Assembly (NCBI GenBank): GCA_046302715.1
Contig: JBKCHQ010000086.1
Span: 1 to 5,818, forward strand
DNA from: CAMCXT01 sp046302715
GTDB lineage: Bacteria > Bacteroidota > Bacteroidia > M30B66
Direction: 5' to 3'
Length of the DNA: 5,818 nt
The notes under the pieces were generated by a model. That model searched no databases. It saw only the letters and a program-made list of their open reading frames with translations, and was not told the DNA's origin. Positions within the stretch are counted from its first letter, which is position 1. Every line of letters begins with the position of its first letter. The translations under genes and the position numbers were made by a program. Positions 1 to 5,818 of this stretch are shown here, piece by piece.

Positions 1-21
1 ATTTTAATTTCATCATTTTCG

Positions 22-35
22 ACAGCAAACAGCAA
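22..35. repeat. Short tandem duplication, ACAGCAA x2
   Basis: Two perfect adjacent copies of the 7-base unit ACAGCAA, followed by a partial third (ACA). It lies in non-coding AT-rich DNA. A repeat this short can arise by slippage and no function is implied. Confidence 0.6.
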
Positions 36-195
36 ACATTGATATTTTAAAGGAATAAGAAACATTTTAATCGTGTTTTAGTTGGCTATTAAAAGTAAAT
101 ATAGCTGGGTAAATCGCTTAATAATAAGAAAAAAATACTCAGGGCAAATAATGCGCTCTTATAAAATCCACGCCTTGACCGTTTTTATGAACTAG

Positions 196-208
196 TTGAG
201 TGCCTCAA
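196..208 (+). terminator. Weak hairpin followed by a T-rich run (doubtful plus-strand terminator)
   Basis: TTGAG, a 3-base loop TGC, then CTCAA form a 5-bp stem. It can be extended by AAC/GTT if three bases bulge out on the left arm. On the plus strand it is followed by TTTATTT. The stem is short and contains few G:C pairs, and no plus-strand gene ends nearby inside the window. On the minus strand, where the neighbouring genes run, the T-rich side is upstream of the hairpin, so it would not terminate them. Recorded only as a possible structure. Confidence 0.15.
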
Positions 209-293
209 GTTTATTTAAAAAACTGCATCTTTTCCCCAATGAATTAATGGGACTTTTAGTTATTTCTGGATTACTCTTACGTACTAATCAATG

Positions 294-311
294 CCTATAA
301 AACCTATAAAA
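294..311. repeat. Short tandem duplication, CCTATAAAA x2
   Basis: Two perfect adjacent copies of the 9-base unit CCTATAAAA, followed by two further A residues. It lies in the non-coding stretch left of the AIM24-family gene. It looks like a slippage duplication; a role as a protein-binding or promoter element cannot be shown from the sequence. Confidence 0.65.
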
Positions 312-470
312 AACACAAGTGGTTTAATGCTCCGAAATTTTAACTCACAAAACCGTTAAGGGTACATTTAACTCTTCATTAAAACCTTACCAAGAAATTA
401 CAAAGTGAAAATGTGAATGACTTAGTTTCCGAAAGGATGGTTAATTGCCAATTGTATTGCAGCCAAAACC

Positions 471-1256
471 TTAACTATTATCGCCATCGAGCAAGCCACC
501 CAGGCCGCCTAATATGCTTCCCTCTTCCTTGCCTCCACGAGAATACATCAGCACCCTACCGGCTAAACGACTAAACGGAAGCGATTGTATCCATACTTTG
601 CCGGGGCCGGTAAGCTGTGCGAAGAAAACGCCTTCGCCACCAAACAAAGTGTTTTTTATTCCGCCCACAAACTGAATGTCGTAATCTACATGCTGTGTAA
701 ACGCAACGATACATCCTGTATCTACTCGTAACACCTCGCCGGGTTGTAAATCTTTCTCTATAATGGTACCGCAAGAGTGCACAAAAGCTAAACCATCGCC
801 TTCGAGCTTTTGCATAATAAACCCTTCTCCTCCAAAAAATCCGGCACCTAAACGTTTCTGAAATTCAATGCCAATTGCTACTCCTTTTGCAGCACACAGA
901 AATGCATCTTTCTGACAAATTATTTTACCTTGAAATTGAGTAAGGTTTAAGGGAATGATTTTACCCGGATAAGGAGCCGCAAAATGAACCCGCTGTTTTC
1001 CTACACCTTGATTGGTATATGCTGTCATAAACAAACTCTCGCCTGTAAGCACGCGTTTGCCCGCCGTTAGTAATTTACCAAAAAAGCCCTGCTGTTGTCC
1101 ACGGCCATCTCCAAAAATGGTTTCCATTTTAATAGCAGCATCCATCATCATAAGCGAACCGGCCTCTGCCACCACCGCTTCCTGCGGATCCAATTCAATT
1201 TCAATACATTGCATCTCGGAACCAATAATCCGATAGTCTATTTCGTGGGCATTCAT
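471..1256 (-). CDS. TIGR00266 / AIM24-family protein
   Basis: A 261-residue protein, full length for the TIGR00266 group of the AIM24 superfamily (PF01987). Visible family features are the glycine-rich GAGFFGGEGF at 137–146, VDTGCIVAF at 178–186, and a second GGEG at 206–209 within NTLFGGEGVFF, matching the repeated beta-rich layout of the family. The C-terminus (about 247–258) is rich in Gly and Leu with Asp, a common ending in this group. There is no signal peptide or clear membrane helix, so it is probably cytoplasmic or peripherally attached. The yeast namesake Aim24 acts in mitochondria, but the bacterial role is unknown and no reaction can be assigned. The ATG at 1256 follows dnaN by 31 bp on the same strand, so read-through from dnaN is likely. 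No Shine-Dalgarno is visible upstream, as is usual in Bacteroidota. Family assignment is firm; function is not. Confidence 0.9.
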   Translation of the reverse strand: MNAHEIDYRIIGSEMQCIEIELDPQEAVVAEAGSLMMMDAAIKMETIFGDGRGQQQGFFGKLLTAGKRVLTGESLFMTAYTNQGVGKQRVHFAAPYPGKIIPLNLTQFQGKIICQKDAFLCAAKGVAIGIEFQKRLGAGFFGGEGFIMQKLEGDGLAFVHSCGTIIEKDLQPGEVLRVDTGCIVAFTQHVDYDIQFVGGIKNTLFGGEGVFFAQLTGPGKVWIQSLPFSRLAGRVLMYSRGGKEEGSILGGLGGLLDGDNS

Positions 1257-1287
1257 GAATTCTTAAACTACTAATAATTGAAATAAT

Positions 1288-2412
1288 CTAGTGATTGTGC
1301 ATCACAGGCATTACCAACATGAGGATATCCTCATCAGCATCGGGAGTATCTGAATCAGGCAATAATATACCCGCCCGATTGGGAGCGCTCATATTTAAGG
1401 ATATACGCTCCGAATCAAGATTACTCAGCATCTCGTTGATAAACTTCGAATTGAAAGCAATCTCCATATCTTCTCCATCGTATTGGCACGTCAAACGTTC
1501 TGCAGCAGAATTGGCATAATCGGGATCTTCTGCCGTGAGCTGCAATTCAGAACCCTGGATGTTAAGCTTTACCTGATTGGTGCTCTTGCTTGAAAAAATG
1601 GCCACACGACGAATGGAGCTAATGAGATCCTGACGCGCCATTACCAATTTAAAGGGATTTTCTTTTGGAATTACAGCTTCGTAATTAGGATAACGCCCAT
1701 CAATTAAACGACAAACAATACGAATATTATCGAATGAAAAGCTGGCATTACGTTGGTTAAACTGTATTTCCACATTGCCATTTACATATCCCAGAAGATT
1801 TTTCAAGAGGTTAAGAGGCTTCTTCGGAATTATAAACTGCTCGTTACTTTCGGATTTAATATCGTTGCGACGGTAGCGAACGAGGCGATGCGAATCGGTA
1901 GCCACCATGGTGAGGTTTTCTTCGCTTGTTTGCATAAGAACGCCCGACATAACCGGTCTAAGATCGTCATTACCGGTGGCAAAAATTGTTTTGTTAATGC
2001 CGCTATATAACACAGATGCATCCATGCTAAAGTTACTGCCGTCTTCGATTTCGGCAATCTTTGGAAATTCTTCAGCATCGTGGCCGTGCAGTTTATATTT
2101 ACCATAACCAGAGGCAATCTCTACCCCAAAAGTTTCGGGATTTATGATAAATGTGAGTGGCTGCTCCGGGAAGCTCTTTAATGAATCAATCAGCATTTTT
2201 GCCGGTATGGCCACTTTGCCAGGCTCCTGAGCTTCTGCTTTAATTCGAGTTACTATTGTATTATCTAGATCTGAGGCGGTAATGGTTAGTTCGCCTTCAG
2301 AAATTTCGAAAAGAAAATCTTCAAGAATGGGTAGGGAATTATTCGTACTGAGAACACCTGAAATGTTTTGCAGTTGCTTGAGCAATGTGCCGCTTGAGAT
2401 GATAAATTTCAT
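1288..2412 (-). CDS. dnaN: DNA polymerase III subunit beta (sliding clamp)
   Basis: A 374-residue replicative beta clamp, full length (the E. coli protein has 366). The dimeric ring encircles DNA and tethers polymerase III and other clamp-binding proteins. Three clamp domains of about 120 residues are expected: roughly 1–122, 130–250 and 251–374. Recognisable blocks are LRPVMSGVLM (151–160), ATDSHRLVRY (171–180), DGRYPNYEAVIP (238–249) and the C-terminal LMLVMPVM (364–371). The client-binding pocket is conserved: L177, P242 and V247 fall at the same numbers as in E. coli, and M368 corresponds to E. coli M362. The ATG at 2412 fits the family N-terminus (MKFIIS, then the LxxxLQ pattern). dnaA, recF and gyrB are not beside it in the visible sequence; instead it follows the gld cluster after 82 bp. 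A short leader with a possible promoter precedes it. Assignment is secure. Confidence 0.98.
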   Translation of the reverse strand: MKFIISSGTLLKQLQNISGVLSTNNSLPILEDFLFEISEGELTITASDLDNTIVTRIKAEAQEPGKVAIPAKMLIDSLKSFPEQPLTFIINPETFGVEIASGYGKYKLHGHDAEEFPKIAEIEDGSNFSMDASVLYSGINKTIFATGNDDLRPVMSGVLMQTSEENLTMVATDSHRLVRYRRNDIKSESNEQFIIPKKPLNLLKNLLGYVNGNVEIQFNQRNASFSFDNIRIVCRLIDGRYPNYEAVIPKENPFKLVMARQDLISSIRRVAIFSSKSTNQVKLNIQGSELQLTAEDPDYANSAAERLTCQYDGEDMEIAFNSKFINEMLSNLDSERISLNMSAPNRAGILLPDSDTPDADEDILMLVMPVMHNH

Positions 2413-2433
2413 TTACTGACGATTTGAGGGGCG

Positions 2434-2441
2434 TAAATATA
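2434..2441 (-). promoter_or_regulatory. Possible Bacteroidota-type -7 box for dnaN
   Basis: On the minus strand the bases read TATATTTA, matching the Bacteroidota -7 consensus TAnnTTTG except for the last base. A TTTC at 2459–2462, 17 bases upstream, is a 3-of-4 match to the -33 TTTG element. Transcription would start near 2427, leaving a leader of about 15 bases before the dnaN ATG. The 82-bp gap is the only one between genes in this window large enough for a separate promoter. In such AT-rich DNA a match of this quality can occur by chance. Confidence 0.3.
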
Positions 2442-2494
2442 AGGTGTAAGTTGCTTAAGAAATAGCTTGTTCGGAATTATTAATTAACTGATGG

Positions 2495-3490
2495 CTATCT
2501 ATTTACAAACGAAGCAGGCGAACGCATCAGTTTATCAAATTGAAAATATTGAACCAACAGAAAATCTTTCTTATTAAGTAAGGCATACATTCGATCAGGA
2601 TCGAAAGGGTATTGATTACCTTCTAAATCAACATCTTTAGCAGTCGATGCCCTTCTGAAACCCTCCACTATGGTTTTCTTACCCTTTTTATCTTGAAGCG
2701 TAACAGTTACAAAAGGCAAAGAGGAAAGGATGGAATCTTTCTTGGCTTGTGGAAACGATTCGGTAACCACATATTCATACACTACGTTGCGATAGGCGTT
2801 CATATATTCGTAAAGCAGCAATGAGTCGGCCTGTTGATTTTGTCCCTTAACTAAAAGCGAAGGTTTTAGACCGTCGTATCTGAGTTCAAAGCTTTCATTG
2901 GGACTGCTGGCATACGAAACATTAATGCTTCGAATTTCACGGTAATCGGTCCTAAACAATACCGGATCGCGCCAAATGCGAGCATCAGTAATAAATCGGG
3001 TTTGCAAAAATCCTTTATGTCCCGGAATGTGCACTTCAAAAGGAACCGAGGAACCTTCAATAAGCATGTACGTGCCTAATTTATCTACCGTTTCTATACC
3101 CACATAAATAGTTTTAAGCAAGGTGCCATTTGAATATATTTCAACCTTTCGCTGTCCAACTCCGGCCATATCTTTCAATACTTTGGGCTGCATTGATTTT
3201 GCAACAGGTGCTTTGACAACCATTTTTTTTAAGGTGACTAGTAAATCGCGCACTGCTTGAGGCCTGGCCTTATATTCACCCACCATCCACTCGCCGTTTT
3301 CGGTTCGCGTTAATAACGATTGATGCCCCATTTTGTCGGCCAGAAAAATTCGGTCAATAGCAGCAGTGTCTTCCACCGCAAAATTGCGCAGTTCACCTTT
3401 AATGGTTCGGCTTTTATCGGTAAATAAATTATAGGCCACCAACAGCCCTACCAACACCACCGCGATGAGTAAAAACCTGTTTAACTTCAT
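2495..3490 (-). CDS. DUF4340-type membrane-anchored protein of the gldFG cluster
   Basis: A 331-residue protein resembling DUF4340 proteins, which are often encoded just after GldG-like ABC auxiliary proteins. Residues 1–3 are MKL, then a hydrophobic segment at about 5–23 acts as a signal anchor. The remaining ~300 residues are polar and beta-rich and should lie on the outer face of the inner membrane. Visible blocks include NGEWMVG (65–71), RFITDARIWRDP (165–176) and a C-terminal part with DPDRMYALLNKKDF (297–310). No catalytic motif or lipobox cysteine is seen. Its ATG overlaps the gldG stop by 4 bp (ATGA), so translation is probably coupled and the product likely works with the GldFG transporter; that role is inference from position. 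The family assignment rests on length, topology, context and recalled sequence character, and its biochemical function is unknown. Confidence 0.82.
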   Translation of the reverse strand: MKLNRFLLIAVVLVGLLVAYNLFTDKSRTIKGELRNFAVEDTAAIDRIFLADKMGHQSLLTRTENGEWMVGEYKARPQAVRDLLVTLKKMVVKAPVAKSMQPKVLKDMAGVGQRKVEIYSNGTLLKTIYVGIETVDKLGTYMLIEGSSVPFEVHIPGHKGFLQTRFITDARIWRDPVLFRTDYREIRSINVSYASSPNESFELRYDGLKPSLLVKGQNQQADSLLLYEYMNAYRNVVYEYVVTESFPQAKKDSILSSLPFVTVTLQDKKGKKTIVEGFRRASTAKDVDLEGNQYPFDPDRMYALLNKKDFLLVQYFQFDKLMRSPASFVNR

Positions 3491-5250
3491 TTCTTTGAGA
3501 ACCCGTATTTTCTTTTTCGGATAAATACTAATATAGCGCCCGATACCAACAAAACCAATATTGGAACTAACACGTTTTTAATTTGAATGGAAAGGCGTTC
3601 GGCCTTTATACGGGTGGAATCCAGTAACCTTAGTTTGGCCGTGCGTGATCTTACGGAAATTAGACCGGCATCATCGCACAAATAATTCATACAGTTGAGA
3701 AAAAAGTCGCGGTTACCGAATAATTCGCCACTGTAACGATCAAACCCGGCGGGGGCAATTTGTCCATTGCGATTCACCATGTTTCGAATCATATCACCGT
3801 CGGCCACCACAATAATTTTTCCGGGCTTATCGCAGACTTGCTTAAAGCCAATTACCTTATTGTTCATCAACTCAGGAACAAGCCGATTTTTATATAAGCT
3901 TTCAAATTTTCCTTCGAGCAGCACCGCCATGGGAATGCCGCGCTGCGCATAAATTTTTGGATCGGGTTTATCGCGCAGAATGTTTAATGAAATACGCGCC
4001 GGAGCATTTATGCGAGTGGAGCGGTCTGAACTGCGCAGCAACACCGACTTTTTTATGGTTGAAGAGCCCACAGTATCTACCGAATTGGCAAATTCAAATC
4101 GTGTAGCATTAAGATTGTTGACAATGGGATGCGTGCTTGCCGGCATACACAAGGGAAAATACGGCCACCGTTTTGGAGCAAATCGAGGTTGATTACCCAT
4201 CATCCCTACAACCACAGGTATGCGTGCTGAGTTCAAATCCATAACCAAATCGGCATTTATGCGAGCTCCGTAACGAAACAATAAATCGTCGAGATTCAAA
4301 TCGAGCGGATACACCAAGCTAGCATTGCTGTTACTTAAACTATCCATAGAGGCTTCTACCCTATCGAGCATCCACAACACTTTACCTCCACGCATCACAA
4401 ACTGGTCGATTAAAAACTTATCTTTTTCAGAAAAAGCCGAATCGGGCTTGGCAATTACAATGGCCTGGTATTTTAAGGCAAAAATGATGGAATCTTTGCG
4501 TTGAGTGCGATAAATAAGCGTACTTAAACTGGAGTCGAGCCGCACACGTTCAACCGTATAATATTCTTTTAAAGCGGTTTGCACATCTTTTGTTTCGAGC
4601 GAGTCGAGTTCGCCGTGCCCTTCAATAAATGCAACACGTGGCTTAACCACCGAAGTTAGCTTACGTATGGCATTGGTTATTTCGTATTCCAGATCATTAA
4701 TGGCTCGTGTAATCATCAATTCCTCACTGGCGTAAGTAGTACTGGACAGCAGCTGAAGCGGGATAGTTTTTCCTCGGTAGGATACTAATGCTCCGGGCCA
4801 AAGTAGCTTTTGCGATACACCCGATTCTTTCTCCTCCACAGGTGTGGTATAAATAAGACCTAGTTCTACCAGTTGACGGTAAACGGCTTTGGTTTCCTTT
4901 TCATCGCCACTGGCAGCAGGATCAATAAATTCGTACTCTATGTTAGACCCATAGGCTCGCATTTCATCAAGCATTTCCTGCGTTGAATTGCGAAGTTTTT
5001 TATATCCAGCGGGCATATCACCTTCTAGATATACCTTAACATATATAATGTCATCCAGACCTTTAAGAAAACGGACCGTTTCTCCATTGAGTGAATATCG
5101 TTTCTCTGAGGTAAGGTCGATTCTGAAGAAAGCAAAGTTGCCTGCAACATTGATAAGAATTAACAACAATAGCAGAAGCAAAAAATTAACATGCTCCGAT
5201 TTACGCCTACTTCGTGTATTTGTCTTTTCCTGTTTCATATCAACTACCAT
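3487..5250 (-). CDS. gldG: Gliding-associated ABC transporter auxiliary protein GldG
   Basis: A 587-residue protein of the GldG family (ABC_transp_aux, PF09822), about the usual length. A basic N-terminus (KQEKTNTRSRRKSEH) precedes a membrane helix at about 22–42. A large extracytoplasmic region follows, then a second helix at about 558–577 and a basic tail (RKRKYGFSKK). Family blocks are RIDLTSEKRYSLN (43–55), VAFIEGHGEL (206–215), FVMRGGKVLWMLD (284–296), IIVVADGDMIRN (479–490) and FGNRDFFLNCMNYL (511–524). In Flavobacterium johnsoniae GldG is reported to form an ABC transporter with GldF and the ATPase GldA and has been linked to gliding; the substrate is unknown. The start at 5250 overlaps the gldF stop by 7 bp; a second ATG at 5238 (residue 5) is equally possible. 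The presence of gldFG alone does not prove that this organism glides. Confidence 0.95.
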   Translation of the reverse strand: MVVDMKQEKTNTRSRRKSEHVNFLLLLLLLILINVAGNFAFFRIDLTSEKRYSLNGETVRFLKGLDDIIYVKVYLEGDMPAGYKKLRNSTQEMLDEMRAYGSNIEYEFIDPAASGDEKETKAVYRQLVELGLIYTTPVEEKESGVSQKLLWPGALVSYRGKTIPLQLLSSTTYASEELMITRAINDLEYEITNAIRKLTSVVKPRVAFIEGHGELDSLETKDVQTALKEYYTVERVRLDSSLSTLIYRTQRKDSIIFALKYQAIVIAKPDSAFSEKDKFLIDQFVMRGGKVLWMLDRVEASMDSLSNSNASLVYPLDLNLDDLLFRYGARINADLVMDLNSARIPVVVGMMGNQPRFAPKRWPYFPLCMPASTHPIVNNLNATRFEFANSVDTVGSSTIKKSVLLRSSDRSTRINAPARISLNILRDKPDPKIYAQRGIPMAVLLEGKFESLYKNRLVPELMNNKVIGFKQVCDKPGKIIVVADGDMIRNMVNRNGQIAPAGFDRYSGELFGNRDFFLNCMNYLCDDAGLISVRSRTAKLRLLDSTRIKAERLSIQIKNVLVPILVLLVSGAILVFIRKRKYGFSKK

Positions 5251-5818
5251 TTACGACTTTGCAGCCTCAACCGCGTAAGTGAAAGAAAAAGAACAATAAA
5301 GCTCAGGAAATAAATTACATCTCTCGAATCAATAACCCCCCTGCTCATGGAGGCGAAGTGAGCGTTTATGCCTAATTGTATAATCCACTGATCAATGGGT
5401 TTAAACAATTCGAGCCCGGCAAGCGAATCGAAACCGAAATAGCAGAAAAAACAAAGAAAGAAGGCGAGAATAAAGGAAACGATTTGATTTTCGGAAAGAG
5501 AGGATGCAAATAAGCCAATGGAGATGTACGCACCGCCTAAAAAGAGCAAGCCTGAATAAGAGCCCCAAGTTGCACCTGTGTCAAGGTTCCCGGGGGGATT
5601 ACCTAAAGCTTGAAGAGCAGCATAATAGACTAAAGTAGGCAACAGAGATAGGATAACTAAGGCGAGTCCGGCGAGATATTTTGCCGTTACAATATGCCAC
5701 TCGGTAAGCGGTTTAGTAAGGAGCATTTCGATGGTACCGCTGCGCTTCTCTTCGGCAATTAGCCGCATCGTAATAGCCGGAATAAGAAACATAAACACCC
5801 AAGGTGCTATAATAAATA
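5244..5818 (-). CDS. gldF: Gliding-associated ABC transporter permease GldF (N-terminus outside window)
   Basis: The frame is open to the right edge, so the gene is cut by the window; about 190 residues are visible of an expected ~240. Reading in from the edge it begins FIIAPWVFMFLIPAITM, which is internal GldF/ABC-2 sequence, so the GTG at 5798 is a Val codon and not the start. Next comes the cytoplasmic ABC-2 motif AEEKRSGTIEMLLTKPL, then NPPGNLDTGATWGSY and further helices. Five membrane segments can be counted; the usual six would be completed by one in the missing N-terminus. As an inner-membrane permease it should pair with GldG and an ATPase (GldA in Flavobacterium). No ATPase gene is visible here; it could lie upstream or elsewhere. 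The stop codon TAG lies inside the start of gldG. Confidence 0.95.
   Translation of the reverse strand, partial: FIIAPWVFMFLIPAITMRLIAEEKRSGTIEMLLTKPLTEWHIVTAKYLAGLALVILSLLPTLVYYAALQALGNPPGNLDTGATWGSYSGLLFLGGAYISIGLFASSLSENQIVSFILAFFLCFFCYFGFDSLAGLELFKPIDQWIIQLGINAHFASMSRGVIDSRDVIYFLSFIVLFLSLTRLRLQSRKW

Larger units (their letters stand above)
1..470. other. AT-rich non-coding stretch downstream of the AIM24-family gene
   Basis: No credible gene is visible on either strand; the open frames are very short, the clearest being a 17-codon plus-strand frame at 247–300 with no supporting signal. G+C is clearly lower than in the coding part (about 28% in the 60 bases I counted, 61–120). It holds two small tandem duplications (22–35 and 294–311). 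Weak inverted repeats include TTGAG/CTCAA at 196–208, GCTAT/ATAGC at 85–105, and a GTTAA at 355–359 flanked by TTAAC at 340–344 and 368–372. None has the GC-rich stem plus U-tract of a strong intrinsic terminator on the minus strand. The region probably contains the 3' end of the dnaN–AIM24 transcript and possibly the control region of a gene left of the window; that is inference. Confidence 0.7.

Noticed and set aside
247..300. 17-codon plus-strand frame with a hydrophobic product (MGLLVISGLLL...)
   Set aside because: Too short, with no ribosome-binding or promoter signal; a frame of this size is expected by chance in AT-rich DNA.
340..359. TTAAC/GTTAA hairpin as the terminator of the dnaN–AIM24 transcript
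   Set aside because: The stem is only 5 bp and AT-rich with a 10-base loop, and no U-tract follows on the minus strand.
1753..2010. Plus-strand open frame of 85 codons opposite dnaN
   Set aside because: It lies wholly antisense to a secure, full-length dnaN, resembles no family I know and is explained by codon structure on the other strand. The plus-strand frames at 1295–1519 and 1907–2107 are rejected for the same reason.
2413..2494. Replication origin next to dnaN
   Set aside because: No DnaA-box cluster is visible here or in 1–470, and dnaA is not present in the window; dnaN alone does not indicate an origin.
2413..2494. Intrinsic terminator after the DUF4340 gene
   Set aside because: Only short AT palindromes such as TTAATTAA and CTTAAG are present; there is no GC-rich stem followed by a U-tract.
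4988..5278. Plus-strand open frame of 96 codons opposite the start of gldG
   Set aside because: It is antisense to the conserved N-terminal part of gldG and the gldF/gldG junction, with no family resemblance. The frames at 3980–4192 and 3767–3952 are similar shadows.
5244..5798. GTG at 5798 as the start of gldF
   Set aside because: The frame stays open to the window edge and the residues before it (FIIAPW) match internal GldF sequence, so the gene begins outside the window.

Overview
The window looks like chromosomal DNA from a Bacteroidota (Cytophaga–Flavobacterium–Bacteroides type) bacterium. The main evidence is the gldF–gldG pair, a gliding-associated ABC transporter found mainly in that phylum. 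Supporting signs are AT-rich gaps, no Shine-Dalgarno sequences before the starts, and a promoter-like box of Bacteroidota type before dnaN. The sequence does not fix the class or genus.

All five protein genes lie on the minus strand, so transcription runs from high to low coordinates. From the right edge: (1) gldF (5244–5818) is cut by the window end and lacks its N-terminus. (2) gldG (3487–5250) overlaps gldF by 7 bp. (3) A DUF4340-type membrane-anchored protein (2495–3490) overlaps gldG by 4 bp. These three almost certainly form one translationally coupled unit: an ABC-2 permease, its auxiliary protein, and a third envelope protein of unknown role. After an 82-bp gap with a weak promoter-like box comes (4) dnaN (1288–2412), the replicative sliding clamp. 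After a further 31 bp comes (5) a TIGR00266/AIM24-family protein (471–1256).

Bases 1–470 are AT-rich and hold no gene I can support. They contain two small tandem duplications and a few weak hairpins, none a convincing terminator.

In functional terms the window holds an envelope ABC-transporter module linked to gliding, followed by a DNA-replication housekeeping gene and a conserved protein of unknown function. Every gene is full length for its family apart from the edge-cut gldF, and none shows a frameshift or other damage. I found no mobile element, CRISPR array, tRNA or rRNA, and no strong case for a new system. The most open questions are the role of the DUF4340 protein beside GldFG and the content of the left-hand non-coding stretch.
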